Assembly: GCF_017654505.1 (NCBI RefSeq)
Contig: NW_024471557.1
Span: forward strand, 44,760-108,759
Direction: 5' to 3'
Origin: Polyodon spathula
Taxonomy: Eukaryota; Chordata; Actinopteri; Acipenseriformes; Polyodontidae
Length of the DNA: 64,000 bases
Shown here: positions 1-15,200 of the stretch, piece by piece
Numbering within the stretch: the first letter of the stretch is position 1
Layout: each line of letters begins with the position of its first letter
Program-made: the position numbers and the translations under genes
The notes under the pieces: model-generated
The model's database searches: none
What the model was told of the DNA's origin: nothing
What the model saw: the letters and a program-made list of their open reading frames with translations, nothing else

Positions 1-3000
1 AGTCTGTTTGTTACCATCAACTCATTAATATGCACGTTCTGTAAATTGGTCTTAAGTCTGTATGACACCTTCAATTCTCTCCATCTCCGGTGAATTGCAC
101 ATGATGCAGTATGGTATCTTCAATACGTGTGTTGACTTGCAACAGAATCTGCTTGGTAACCTAAAGTTCATTACTGTAGACATCCGAAGACTTGCTCCAG
201 AGTCAGTATGTTACCCTCCGCATCTCTAATACACACGTCAGGCGACTTGCTCCAGAGGATGTGTTGTATTCGCTAACTCAGTACTGCTAACGTGCGTTGA
301 ATTGCACCGCAGTCAAAATGATACCCTCCGTCTTCATATTGTTCACAAGTACCGGAGTTAATATGTAACAGTTCTCCTATGTACTGTGCAGTAACGTTGA
401 ATTACAGAAGTCAGTGCTGAAGACGTGCGGTGAATTGCACTACGGTCAGTATGGTTCCCTCACCATCAGTACTGAACAAGTGCGATTACTTACACAAAGT
501 ACTGTTTCATATCCTCGGTCACCGTAATGTATAGGGTGGTGACTGGCGCCAGTCTGTTTGTTACCATCAACTCATTAATATGCACGTTCTGTAAATTGGT
601 CTTAAGTCTGTATGACACCTTCAATTCTCTCCATCTCCGGTGAATTGCACATGATGCAGTATGGTATCTTCAATACGTGTGTTGACTTGCAACAGAATCT
701 GCTTGGTAACCTAAAGTTCATTACTGTAGACATCCGAAGACTTGCTCCAGAGTCAGTATGTTACCCTCCGCATCTCTAATACACACGTCAGGCGACTTGC
801 TCCAGAGGATGTGTTGTATTCGCTAACTCAGTACTGCTAACGTGCGTTGAATTGCACCGCAGTCAAAATGATACCCTCCGTCTTCATATTGTTCACAAGT
901 ACCGGAGTTAATATGTAACAGTTCTCCTATGTACTGTGCAGTAACGTTGAATTACAGAAGTCAGTGCTGAAGACGTGCGGTGAATTGCACTACGGTCAGT
1001 ATGGTTCCCTCACCATCAGTACTGAACAAGTGCGATTACTTACACAAAGTACTGTTTCATATCCTCGGTCACCGTAATGTATAGGGTGGTGACTGGCGCC
1101 AGTCTGTTTGTTACCATCAACTCATTAATATGCACGTTCTGTAAATTGGTCTTAAGTCTGTATGACACCTTCAATTCTCTCCATCTCCGGTGAATTGCAC
1201 ATGATGCAGTATGGTATCTTCAATACGTGTGTTGACTTGCAACAGAATCTGCTTGGTAACCTAAAGTTCATTACTGTAGACATCCGAAGACTTGCTCCAG
1301 AGTCAGTATGTTACCCTCCGCATCTCTAATACACACGTCCGGCGACTTGCTCCAGAGGATGTGTTGTATTCGCTAACTCAGTACTGCTAACGTGCGTTGA
1401 ATTGCACCGCAGTCAAAATGATACCCTCCGTCTTCATATTGTTCACAAGTACCGGAGTTAATATGTAACAGTTCTCCTATGTACTGTGCAGTAACGTTGA
1501 ATTACAGAAGTCAGTGCTGAAGACGTGCGGTGAATTGCACTACGGTCAGTATGGTTCCCTCACCATCAGTACTGAACAAGTGCGATTACTTACACAAAGT
1601 ACTGTTTCATATCCTCGGTAACCGTAATGTATAGGGTGATGACTGGCGCCAGTCTGTTTGTTACCATCAACTCATTAATATGCACGTTCTGTAAATTGGT
1701 CTTAAGTCTGTATGACACCTTCAATTCTCTCCATCTCCGGTGAATTGCACATGATGCAGTATGGTATCTTCAATACGTGTGTTGACTTGCAACAGAATCT
1801 GCTTGGTAACCTAAAGTTCATTACTGTAGACATCCGAAGACTTGCTCCAGAGTCAGTATGTTACCCTCCGCATCTCTAATACACACGTCAGGCGACTTGC
1901 TCCAGAGGATGTGTTGTATTCGCTAACTCAGTACTGCTAACGTGCGTTGAATTGCACCGCAGTCAAAATGATACCCTCCGTCTTCATATTGTTCACAAGT
2001 ACCGGAGTTAATATGTAACAGTTCTCCTATGTACTGTGCAGTAACGTTGAATTACAGAAGTCAGTGCTGAAGACGTGCGGTGAATTGCACTACGGTCAGT
2101 ATGGTACCCTCACCATCAGTACTGAACAAGTGCGATTACTTACACAAAGTACTGTTTCATATCCTCGGTCACCGTAATGTATAGGGTGGTGACTGGCGCC
2201 AGTCTGTTTGTTACCATCAACTCATTAATATGCACGTTCTGTAAATTGGTCCTAAGTCTGTATGACACCTTCAATTCTCTCCATCTCCGGTGAATTGCAC
2301 ATGACGCAGTATGGTATCTTCAATACGTGTGTTGCCTTGCAACAGAATCTGCTTGGTAACCTAAAGTTCATTACTGTAGACATCCGAAGACTTGCTCCAG
2401 AGTCAGTATGTTACCCTCCGCATCTCTAATACACACGTCAGGCGACTTGCTCCAGAGGATGTGTTGTATTCGCTTACTCAGTACTGCTAACGTGCGTTGA
2501 ATTGCACCGCAGTCAAAATGATACCCTCCGTCTTCATATTGTTCACAAGTACCGGAGTTAATATGTAACAGTTCTCCTATGTACTGTGCAGTAACGTTGA
2601 ATTACAGAAGTCAGTGCTGAAGACGTGTGGTGGATTGCACTACGGTCAGTATGGTTCCCTCACCATCAGTACTGAACAAGTGCGATTACTTACACAAAGT
2701 ACTGTTTCATATCCTCGGTCATCGTAATGTATAGGGTGGTGACTGGCGCCAGTCTGTTTGTTACCATCAACTCATTAATATGCACGTTCTGTAAATTGGT
2801 CTTAAGTCTGTATGACACCTTCAATTCTCTCCATCTCCGGTGAATTGCACATGATGCAGTATGGTATCTTCAATACGTGTGTTGACTTGCAACAGAATCT
2901 GCTTGGTAACCTAAAGTTCATTACTGTAGACATCCGAAGACTTGCTCCAGAGTCAGTATGTTACCCTCCGCATCTCTAATACACACGTCAGGCGACTTGC

Positions 3001-5786
3001 TCCAGAGGATGTGTTGTATTCGCTAACTCAGTACTGCTAACGTGCGTTGAATTGCACCGCAGTCAAAATGATACCCTCCGTCTTCATATTGTTCACAAGT
3101 ACCGGAGTTAATATGTAACAGTTCTCCTATGTACTGTGCAGTAACGTTGAATTACAGAAGTCAGTGCTGAAGACGTGCGGTGAATTGCACTACGGTCAGT
3201 ATGGTTCCCTCACCATCAGTACTGAACAAGTGCGATTACTTACACAAAGTACTGTTTCATATCCTCGGTCACCGTAATGTATAGGGTGGTGACTGGCGCC
3301 AGTCTGTTTGTTACCATCAACTCATTAATATGCACGTTCTGTAAATTGGTCTTAAGTCTGTACGACACCTTCAATTCTCTCCATCTCCGGTGAATTGCAC
3401 ATGATGCAGTATGGTATCTTCAATACGTGTGTTGACTTGCAACAGAATCTGCTTGGTAACCTAAAGTTCATTACTGTAGACATCCGAAGACTTGCTCCAG
3501 AGTCAGTATGTTACCCTCCGCATCTCTAATACACACGTCAGGCGACTTGCTCCAGAGGATGTGTTGTATTCGCTAACTCAGTACTGCTAACGTGCGTTGA
3601 ATTGCACCGCAGTCAAAATGATACCCTCCGTCTTCATATTGTTCACAAGTACCGGAGTTAATATGTAACAGTTCTCCTATGTACTGTGCAGTAACGTTGA
3701 ATTACAGAAGTCAGTGCTGAAGACGTGCGGTGAATTACACTACGGTCAGTATGGTACCCTCACCATCAGTACTGAACAAGTGCGATTACTTACACAAAGT
3801 ACTGTTTCATATCCTCGGTAACCGTAATGTATAGGGTGATGACTGGCGCCAGTCTGTTTGTTACCATCAACTCATTAATATGCACGTTCTGTAAATTGGT
3901 CTTAAGTCTGTATGACACCTTCAATTCTCTCCATCTCCGGTGAATTGCACATGATGCAGTATGGTATCTTCAATACGTGTGTTGACTTGCAACAGAATCT
4001 GCTTGGTAACCTAAAGTTCATTACTGTAGACATCCGAAGACTTGCTCCAGAGTCAGTATGTTACCCTCCGCATCTCTAATACACACGTCAGGCGACTTGC
4101 TCCAGAGGATGTGTTGTATTCGCTAACTCAGTACTGCTAACGTGCGTTGAATTGCACCGCAGTCAAAATGATACCCTCCGTCTTCATATTGTTCACAAGT
4201 ACCGGAGTTAATATGTAACAGTTCTCCTATGTACTGTGCAGTAACGTTGAATTACAGAAGTCAGTGCTGAAGACGTGCGGTGAATTGCACTACGGTCAGT
4301 ATGGTTCCCTCACCATCAGTACTGAACAAGTGCGATTACTTACACAAAGTACTGTTTCATATCCTCGGTCACCGTAATGTATAGGGTGGTGACTGGCGCC
4401 AGTCTGTTTGTTACCATCAACTCATTAATATGCACGTTCTGTAAATTGGTCTTAAGTCTGTATGACACCTTCAATTCTCTCCATCTCCGGTGAATTGCAC
4501 ATGATGCAGTATGGTATCTTCAATACGTGTGTTGACTTGCAACAGAATCTGCTTGGTAACCTAAAGTTCATTACTGTAGACATCCGAAGACTTGCTCCAG
4601 AGTCAGTATGTTACCCTCCGCATCTCTAATACACACGTCAGGCGACTTGCTCCAGAGGATGTGTTGTATTCGCTAACTCAGTACTGCTAACGTGCGTTGA
4701 ATTGCACCGCAGTCAAAATGATACCCTCCGTCTTCATATTGTTCACAAGTACCGGAGTTAATATGTAACAGTTCTCCTATGTACTGTGCAGTAACGTTGA
4801 ATTACAGAAGTCAGTGCTGAAGACATGCGGTGAATTGCACTACGGTCAGTATGGTTCCCTCACCATCAGTACTGAACAAGTGCGATTACTTACACAAAGT
4901 ACTGTTTCATATCCTCGGTCACCGTAATGTATAGGGTGGTGACTGGCGCCAGTCTGTTTGTTACCATCAACTCATTAATATGCACGTTCTGTAAATTGGT
5001 CTTAAGTCTGTATGACACCTTCAATTCTCTCCATCTCCGGTGAATTGCACATGATGCAGTATGGTATCTTCAATACGTGTGTTGACTTGCAACAGAATCT
5101 GCTTGGTAACCTAAAGTTCATTACTGTAGACATCCGAAGACTTGCTCCAGAGTCAGTATGTTACCCTCCGCATCTCTAATACACACGTCAGGCGACTTGC
5201 TCCAGAGGATGTGTTGTATTCGCTAACTCAGTACTGCTAACGTGCGTTGAATTGCACCGCAGTCAAAATGATACCCTCCGTCTTCATATTGTTCACAAGT
5301 ACCGGAGTTAATATGTAACAGTTCTCCTATGTACTGTGCAGTAACGTTGAATTACAGAAGTCAGTGCTGAAGACGTGCGGTGAATTGCACTACGGTCAGT
5401 ATGGTTCCCTCACCATCAGTACTGAACAAGTGCGATTACTTACACAAAGTACTGTTTCATATCCTCGGTCACCGTAATGTATAGGGTGGTGACTGGCGCC
5501 AGTCTGTTTGTTACCATCAACTCATTAATATGCACGTTCTGTAAATTGGTCTTAAGTCTGTATGACACCTTCAATTCTCTCCATCTCCGGTGAATTGCAC
5601 ATGATGCAGTATGGTATCTTCAATACGTGTGTTGACTTGCAACAGAATCTGCTTGGTAACCTAAAGTTCATTACTGTAGACATCCGAAGACTTGCTCCAG
5701 AGTCAGTATGTTACCCTCCGCATCTCTAATACACACGTCAGGCGACTTGCTCCAGAGGATGTGTTGTATTCGCTAACTCAGTACTG
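1..5786. repeat. 550-bp tandem satellite, ~10.5 copies
   Basis: The same unit restarts at 1, 551, 1101, 1651, 2201, 2751, 3301, 3851, 4401, 4951 and 5501, so the period is exactly 550 bp. Copies differ by only a few scattered substitutions (for example near 1340, 2251, 2305 and 2474). Inside one unit, related blocks starting with AGT(C/A)..TATG..ACC recur at about 55, 108, 201, 256, 311, 409, 448 and 498, so the unit is itself built of about ten diverged ~50-55-bp sub-repeats, like a higher-order repeat. No coding potential is seen. The array runs into the first gap, so its true length is unknown. A centromeric or pericentromeric role is possible but is inference. Confidence 0.97.
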
Positions 5787-6286
5787 NNNNNNNNNNNNNN
5801 NNNNNNNNNNNNNNNNNNNNNNNNNNNNNNNNNNNNNNNNNNNNNNNNNNNNNNNNNNNNNNNNNNNNNNNNNNNNNNNNNNNNNNNNNNNNNNNNNNNN
5901 NNNNNNNNNNNNNNNNNNNNNNNNNNNNNNNNNNNNNNNNNNNNNNNNNNNNNNNNNNNNNNNNNNNNNNNNNNNNNNNNNNNNNNNNNNNNNNNNNNNN
6001 NNNNNNNNNNNNNNNNNNNNNNNNNNNNNNNNNNNNNNNNNNNNNNNNNNNNNNNNNNNNNNNNNNNNNNNNNNNNNNNNNNNNNNNNNNNNNNNNNNNN
6101 NNNNNNNNNNNNNNNNNNNNNNNNNNNNNNNNNNNNNNNNNNNNNNNNNNNNNNNNNNNNNNNNNNNNNNNNNNNNNNNNNNNNNNNNNNNNNNNNNNNN
6201 NNNNNNNNNNNNNNNNNNNNNNNNNNNNNNNNNNNNNNNNNNNNNNNNNNNNNNNNNNNNNNNNNNNNNNNNNNNNNNNNNNNNNN
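5787..6286. other. Assembly gap (500 N)
   Basis: Exactly 500 N, the usual placeholder for a gap of unknown size. It joins the 550-bp satellite to the 36-bp satellite, so no natural junction between the two is seen. Confidence 0.99.
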
Positions 6287-9200
6287 GCTCCAGCAATTAA
6301 ACCTGCCCCAATCCTAACCCTAGCTCCAGCAATTAAACCAGCCCCAATCCTAACACTAGCTCCAGCAATTAAACCAGCCCCAATCCTAACCCTAGCTCCA
6401 GCAATTAGCCCCAATCCTAACCCTAGCTCCAGCAATTAAACCAGCCCCAATCCTAACTAGCTAGCTCCAGCAATTAAACCAGCCCCAATCCTAACCCTAG
6501 CTCCAGCAATTAAACCAGCCCCAATCCTAACACTAGCTCCAGCAATTAAACCAGCCCCAATCCTAACACTAGCTCCAGCAATTAAACCAGCCCCAATCCT
6601 AACACTAGCTCCAGCAATTAAACCAGCCCCAATCCTAACACTAGCTCCAGCAATTAAACCAGCCCCAATCCTAACTAGCTCCAGCTAAACCAGCAATTAA
6701 ACCAGCTCCCAATTCCTAACACTAGCTCCAGCAATTAAACCAGCCCCAATCCTAACCCTAGCTCCAGCAATTAAACCAGCCCCAATCCTAACCCTAGCTC
6801 CAGCAATTAAACCAGCCCCAATCCTAACCCTAGCTCCAGCAATTAAACCAGCCCCAATCCTAACCCTAGCTCCAGCAATTAAACCAGCCCCAATCCTAAC
6901 ACTAGCTCCAGCAATTAAACCAGCCCCAATCCTAACAATTAGCTCCAGCAATTAAACCAGCCCCAATCCTAACCCTAGCTCCAGCAATTAAACCAGCCCC
7001 AATCCTAACCCTAGCTCCAGCAATTAAACCAGCCCCAATCCTAACACTAGCTCCAGCAATTAAACCAGCCCCAATCCTAACCCTAGCTCCAGCAATTAAA
7101 CCAGCCCCAATCCTAACACTAGCTCCAGCAATTAAACCAGCCCCAATCCTAACACTAGCTCCAGCAATTAAACCAGCCCCAATCCTAACCCTAGCTCCAG
7201 CAATTAAACCAGCCCCAATCCTAACCCTAGCTCCAGCAATTAAACCAGCTAGCTCCCAATCCTAATCCTAACACTAGCTCCAGCAATTAAACCAGCCCCA
7301 ATCCTAACCCTAGCTCCAGCAATTAAACCAGCCCCAATCCTAACCCTAGCTCCAGCAATTAAACCAGCCCCAATCCTAACACTAGCTCCAGCAATTAAAC
7401 CAGCCCCAATCCTAACCCTAGCTCCAGCAATTAAACCAGCCCCAATCCTAACACTAGCTCCAGCAATTAAACCAGCCCCAATCCTAACACTAGCTCCAGC
7501 AATTAAACCAGCCCCAATCCTAACCCTAGCTCCAGCAATTAAACCAGCCCCAATCCTAACACTAGCTCCAGCAATTAAACCAGCCCCAATCCTAACACTA
7601 GCTCCAGCAATTAAACCAGCCCCAATCCTAACCCTAGCTCCAGCAATTAAACCAGCCCCAATCCTAACCCTAGCTCCAGCAATTAAACCAGCCCCAATCC
7701 TAACACTAGCTCCAGCAATTAAACCAGCCCCAATCCTAACCCTAGCTCCAGCAATTAAACCAGCCCCAATCCTAACACTAGCTCCAGCAATTAAACCAGC
7801 CCCAATCCTAACCCTAGCTCCAGCAATTAAACCAGCCCCAATCCTAACACTAGCTCCAGCAATTAAACCAGCCCCAATCCTAACAATCCTAGCTCCAGCA
7901 ATTAAACCAGCCCCAATCCTAACCCTAGCTCCAGCAATTAAACCAGCCCCAATCCTAACCCTAGCTCCAGCAATTAAACCAGCCCCAATCCTAACACTAG
8001 CTCCAGCAATTAAACCAGCCCCAATCCTAACACTAGCTCCAGCAATTAAACCAGCCCCAATCCTAACCCTAGCTCCAGCAATTAAACCAGCCCCAATCCT
8101 AACACTAGCTCCAGCAATTAAACCAGCCCCAATCCTAACACTAGCTCCAGCAATTAAACCAGCCCCAATCCTAACACTAGCTCCAGCAATTAAACCAGCC
8201 CCAATCCTAACACTAGCTCCAGCAATTAAACCAGCCCCAATCCTAACACTAGCTCCAGCAATTAAACCAGCCCCAATCCTAACACTAGCTCCAGCAATTA
8301 AACCAGCCCCAATCCTAACCCTAGCTCCAGCAATTAAACCAGCCCCAATCCTAACACTAGCTCCAGCAATTAAACCAGCCCCAATCCTAACACTAGCTCC
8401 AGCAATTAAACCAGCCCCAATCCTAACCCTAGCTCCAGCAATTAAACCAGCCCCAATCCTAACCCTAGCTCCAGCAATTAAACCAGCCCCAATCCTAACC
8501 CTAGCTCCAGCAATTAAACCAGCCCCAATCCTAACACTAGCTCCAGCAATTAAACCAGCCCCAATCCTAACCCTAGCTCCAGCAATTAAACCAGCCCCAA
8601 TCCTAACACTAGCTCCAGCAATTAAACCAGCCCCAATCCTAACACTAGCTCCAGCAATTAAACCAGCCCCAATCCTAACCCTAGCTCCAGCAATTAAACC
8701 AGCCCCAATCCTAACCCTAGCTCCAGCAATTAAACCAGCCCCAATCCTAACACTAGCTCCAGCAATTAAACCAGCCCCAATCCTAACACTAGCTCCAGCA
8801 ATTAAACCAGCCCCAATCCTAACCCTAGCTCCAGCAATTAAACCAGCCCCAATCCTAACCCTAGCTCCAGCAATTAAACCAGCCCCAATCCTAACCCTAG
8901 CTCCAGCAATTAAACCAGCCCCAATCCTAACACTAGCTCCAGCAATTAAACCAGCCCCAATCCTAACACTAGCTCCAGCAATTAAACCAGCCCCAATCCT
9001 AACCCTAGCTCCAGCAATTAAACCAGCCCCAATCCTAACACTAGCTCCAGCAATTAAACCAGCCCCAATCCTAACATTAGCTCCAGCAATTAAACCAGCC
9101 CCAATCCAAACCCTAGCTCCAGCAATTAAACCATCCCCAATCCTAACACTAGTTCCAGCAATTAAACCAGCCCCAATCCAAACCCTAGCTCCAGCAATTA

Positions 9201-12200
9201 AACCAGCCCCAATCCTAACCACTAGCTCCAGCAATTAAACCAGCGCCAATCCCAACACTAGCTCCAGTAATTAAACCAGCCCCAATCCTAACCCTAGCTC
9301 CAGCAATTAAACCAGCCCCAATCCTAACCCTAGCTCCAGCAATTAAACCAGCCCCAATCCTAACCCTAGCTCCAGCAATTAAACCAGCCCCAATCCTAAC
9401 ACTAGCTCCAGCAATTAAACCAGCCCCAATCCTCTAGCTCCAGCAATTAAACCAGCCCCAATCCTAACACTAGCTCCAGCAATTAAACCAGCCCCAATCC
9501 TAACCCTAGCTCCAGCAATTAAACCAGCCCCAATCCTAACACTAGCTCCAGCTAGCCCCAATCCTAACTAGCTCCAGCAATTAAACCAGCCCCAATCCTA
9601 ACACTAGCTCCAGCAATTAAACCAGCAATTCCAATCCTAACACTAGCTCCAGCAATTAAACCAGCCCCAATCCTAACCCTAGCTCCAGCAATTAAACCAG
9701 CCCCAATCCTAACCCTAGCTCCAGCAATTAAACCAGCCCCAATCCTAACACTAGCTCCAGCAATTAAACCAGCCCCAATCCTAACACTAGCTCCAGCAAT
9801 TAAACCAGCCCCAATCCTAACACTAGCTCCAGCAATTAAACCAGCCCCAATCCTAACACTAGCTCCAGCAATTAAACCAGCCCCAATCCTAACCCTAGCT
9901 CCAGCAATTAAACCAGCCCCAATCCTAACCCTAGCTCCAGCAATTAAACCAGCCCCAATCCTAACCCTAGCTCCAGCAATTAAACCAGCCCCAATCCTAA
10001 CCCTAGCTCCAGCTAAACACTAGCTCCAGCAATTAAACCAGCCCCAATCCTAACACTAGCTCCAGCAATTAAACCAGCCCCAATCCTAACCCTAGCTCCA
10101 GCAACCCTAGCTCCAGCAATTACCAGCCCCAATCCTAACCCTAGCTCCAGCAATTAAACCAGCCCCAATCCTAACCCTAGCTCCAGCAATTAAACCAGCC
10201 CCAATCCTAACACTAGCTCCAGCAATTAAACCAGCCCCAATCCTAACACTAGCTCCAGCAATTAAACCAGCCCCAATCCTAACACTAGCTCCAGCAATTA
10301 AACCAGCCCCAATCCTAACACTAGCTCCAGCAATTAAACCAGCCCCAATCCTAACCCTAGCTCCAGCAATTAAACCAGCCCCAATCCTAACCCTAGCTCC
10401 AGCAATTAAACCAGCCCCAATCCTAACCCTAGCTCCAGCAATTAAACCAGCCCCAATCCTAACACTAGCTCCAGCAATTAAACCAGCCCCAATCCTAACA
10501 CTAGCTCCAGCAATTAAACCAGCCCCAATCCTAACACTAGCTCCAGCAATTAAACCAGCCCCAATCCTAACACTAGCTCCAGCAATTAAACCAGCCCCAA
10601 TCCTAACACTAGCTCCAGCAACCCAATCCTAACACTAGCTCCAGCAATTAAACCAGCCCCAATCCTAACCCTAGCTCCAGCAATTAAACCAGCCCCAATC
10701 CTAACCCTAGCTCCAGCAATTAAACCAGCCCCAATCCTAACACTAGCTCCAGCAATTAAACCAGCCCCAATCCTAACCCTAGCTCCAGCAATTAAACCAG
10801 CCCCAATCCTAACCCTAGCTCCAGCAATTAAACCAGCCCCAATCCTAACACTAGCTCCAGCAATTAAACCAGCCCCAATCCTAACCCTAGCTCCAGCAAT
10901 TAAACCAGCCCCAATCCTAACACTAGCTCCAGCAATTAAACCAGCCCCAATCCTAACCCTAGCTCCAGCAATTAAACCAGCCCCAATCCTAACCCTAGCT
11001 CCAGCAATTAAACCAGCCCCAATCCTAACACTAGCTCCAGCAATTAAACCAGCCCCAATCCTAACACTAGCTCCAGCAATTAAACCAGCCCCAATCCTAA
11101 CCCTAGCTCCAGCAATTAAACCAGCCCCAATCCTAACCCTAGCTCCAGCAATTAAACCAGCCCCAATCCTAACACTAGCTCCAGCAATTAAACCAGCCCC
11201 AATCCTAACCCTAGCTCCAGCAATTAAACCAGCCCCAATCCTAACCCTAGCTCCAGCAATTAAACCAGCCCCAATCCTAACACTAGCTCCAGCAATTAAA
11301 CCAGCCCCAATCCTAACCCTAGCTCCAGCAATTAAACCAGCCCCAATCCTAACCCTAGCTCCAGCAATTAAACCAGCCCCAATCCTAACCCTAGCTCCAG
11401 CAATTAAACCAGCCCCAATCCTAACACTAGCTCCAGCAATTAAACCAGCCCCAATCCTAACACTAGCTCCAGCAATTAAACCAGCCCCAATCCTAACACT
11501 AGCTCCAGCAATTAAACCAGCCCCAATCCTAACACTAGCTCCAGCAATTAAACCAGCCCCAATCCTAACCCTAGCTCCAGCAATTAAACCAGCCCCAATC
11601 CTAACACTAGCTCCAGCAATTAAACCAGCCCCAATCCTAACACTAGCTCCAGCAATTAAACCAGCCCCAATCCTAACCCTAGCTCCAGCAATTAAACCAG
11701 CCCCAATCCTAACACTAGCTCCAGCAATTAAACCAGCCCCAATCCTAACACTAGCTCCAGCAATTAAACCAGCCCCAATCCTAACCCTAGCTCCAGCAAT
11801 TAAACCAGCCCCAATCCTAACCCTAGCTCCAGCAATTAAACCAGCCCCAATCCTAACCCTAGCTCCAGCAATTAAACCAGCCCCAATCCTAACCCTAGCT
11901 CCAGCAATTAAACCAGCCCCAATCCTAACCCTAGCTCCAGCAATTAAACCAGCCCCAATCCTAACACTAGCTCCAGCAATTAAACCAGCCCCAATCCTAA
12001 CCCTAGCTCCAGCAATTAAACCAGCCCCAATCCTAACACTAGCTCCAGCAATTAAACCAGCCCCAATCCTAACACTAGCTCCAGCAATTAAACCAGCCCC
12101 AATCCTAACCCTAGCTCCAGCAATTAAACCAGCCCCAATCCTAACACTAGCTCCAGCAATTAAACCAGCCCCAATCCTAACACTAGCTCCAGCAATTAAA

Positions 12201-15200
12201 CCAGCCCCAATCCTAACACTAGCTCCAGCAATTAAACCAGCCCCAATCCTAACACTAGCTCCAGCAATTAAACCAGCCCCAATCCTAACACTAGCTCCAG
12301 CAATTAAACCAGCCCCAATCCTAACACTAGCTCCAGCAATTAAACCAGCCCCAATCCTAACCCTAGCTCCAGCAATTAAACCAGCCCCAATCCTAACACT
12401 AGCTCCAGCAATTAAACCAGCCCCAATCCTAACCCTAGCTCCAGCAATTAAACCAGCCCCAATCCTAACACTAGCTCCAGCAATTAAACCAGCCCCAATC
12501 CTAACCCTAGCTCCAGCAATTAAACCAGCCCCAATCCTAACACTAGCTCCAGCTAAACCAGCCCCAATCCTAACCCTAGCTCCAGCAATTAAACCAGCCC
12601 CAATCCTAACCCTAGCTCCAGCAATTAAACCAGCCCCAATCCTAACCCTAGCTCCAGCAATTAAACCAGCCCCAATCCTAACCCTAGCTCCAGCAATTAA
12701 ACCAGCCCCAATCCTAACACTAGCTCCAGCAATTAAACCAGCCCCAATCCTAACCCTAGCTCCAGCAATTAAACCAGCCCCAATCCTAACCCTAGCTCCA
12801 GCAATTAAACCAGCCCCAATCCTAACACTAGCTCCAGCAATTAAACCAGCCCCAATCCTAACACTAGCTCCAGCAATTAAACCAGCCCCAATCCTAACAC
12901 TAGCTCCAGCAATTAAACCAGCCCCAATCCTAACCCTAGCTCCAGCAATTAAACCAGCCCCAATCCTAACCCTAGCTCCAGCAATTAAACCAGCCCCAAT
13001 CCTAACACTAGCTCCAGCAATTAAACCAGCCCCAATCCTAACCCTAGCTCCAGCAATTAAACCAGCCCCAATCCTAACCCTAGCTCCAGCAATTAAACCA
13101 GCCCCAATCCTAACCCTAGCTCCAGCAATTAAACCAGCCCCAATCCTAACCCTAGCTCCAGCAATTAAACCAGCCCCAATCCTAACCCTAGCTCCAGCAA
13201 TTAAACCAGCCCCAATCCTAACACTAGCTCCAGCAATTAAACCAGCCCCAATCCTAACACTAGCTCCAGCAATTAAACCAGCCCCAATCCTAACACTAGC
13301 TCCAGCAATTAAACCAGCCCCAATCCTAACACTAGCTCCAGCAATTAAACCAGCCCCAATCCTAACACTAGCTCCAGCAATTAAACCAGCCCCAATCCTA
13401 ACACTAGCTCCAGCAATTAAACCAGCCCCAATCCTAACCCTAGCTCCAGCAATTAAACCAGCCCCAATCCTAACACTAGCTCCAGCAATTAAACCAGCCC
13501 CAATCCTAACACTAGCTCCAGCAATTAAACCAGCCCCAATCCTAACACTAGCTCCAGCAATTAAACCAGCCCCAATCCTAACCCTAGCTCCAGCAATTAA
13601 ACCAGCCCCAATCCTAACCCTAGCTCCAGCAATTAAACCAGCCCCAATCCTAACCCTAGCTCCAGCAATTAAACCAGCCCCAATCCTAACACTAGCTCCA
13701 GCAATTAAACCAGCCCCAATCCTAACACTAGCTCCAGCAATTAAACCAGCCCCAATCCTAACCCTAGCTCCAGCAATTAAACCAGCCCCAATCCTAACAC
13801 TAGCTCCAGCAATTAAACCAGCCCCAATCCTAACCTAGCTAGCTCCAGCAATCCTAAACCTCCAGCAATTAAACCAGCCCCAATCCTAACCCTAGCTCCA
13901 GCAATTAAACCAGCCCCAATCCTAACCCTAGCTCCAGCAATTAAACCAGCAATCCTAACACTAGCTCCAGCAATTAAACCAGCCCCAATCCTAACCCTAG
14001 CTCCAGCAATTAAACCAGCCCCAATCCTAACACTAGCTCCAGCAATTAAACCAGCCCCAATCCTAACCCTAGCTCCAGCAATTAAACCAGCCCCAATCCT
14101 AACACTAGCTCCAGCAATTAAACCAGCCCCAATCCTAACACTAGCTCCAGCAATTAAACCAGCCCCAATCCTAACCCTAGCTCCAGCAATTAAACCAGCC
14201 CCAATCCTAACACTAGCTCCAGCAATTAAACCAGCCCCAATCCTAACCCTAGCTCCAGCAATTAAACCAGCCCCAATCCTAACCCTAGCTCCAGCAATTA
14301 AACCAGCCCCAATCCTAACCCTAGCTCCAGCAATTAAACCAGCCCCAATCCTAACACTAGCTCCAGCAATTAAACCAGCCCCAATCCTAACCCTAGCTCC
14401 AGCAATTAAACCAGCCCCAATCCTAAACACTAGCTCCAGCAATTAAACCAGCCCCAATCCTAACACTAGCTCCAGCAATTAAACCAGACCCAATCCTAAC
14501 ACTAGCTCCAGCAATTAAACCAGCCCCAATCCTAACCCTAGCTCCAGCAATTAAACCAGCCCCAATCCTAACACTAGCTCCAGCAATTAAACCAGCCCCA
14601 ATCCTAACCCTAGCTCCAGCAATTAAACCAGCCCCAATCCTAACACTAGCTCCAGCAATTAAACCAGCCCCAATCCTAACCCTAGCTCCAGCAATTAAAC
14701 CAGCCCCAATCCTAACCCTAGCTCCAGCAATTAAACCAGCCCCAATCCTAACCCTAGCTCCAGCAATTAAACCAGCCCCAATCCTAACACTAGCTCCAGC
14801 AATTAAACCAGCCCCAATCCTAACACTAGCTCCAGCAATTAAACCAGCCCCAATCCTAACACTAGCTCCAGCAATTAAACCAGCCCCAATCCTAACCCTA
14901 GCTCCAGCAATTAAACCAGCCCCAATCCTAACACTAGCTCCAGCAATTAAACCAGCCCCAATCCTAACCCTAGCTCCAGCAATTAAACCAGCCCCAATCC
15001 TAACCCTAGCTCCAGCAATTAAACCAGCCCCAATCCTAACCCTAGCTCCAGCAATTAAACCAGCCCCAATCCTAACCCTAGCTCCAGCAATTAAACCAGC
15101 CCCAATCCTAACCCTAGCTCCAGCAATTAAACCAGCCCCAATCCTAACACTAGCTCCAGCAATTAAACCAGCCCCAATCCTAACCCTAGCTCCAGCAATT

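Noticed and set aside
7249..9234. Long minus-strand open frames of 12-residue repeats in the 36-bp array (also 13813-16030, 17574-20489, 21295-22737)
   Set aside because: The period is divisible by three and the unit lacks a stop in that frame, so openness is automatic; there is no start context, flanking gene structure or codon bias.
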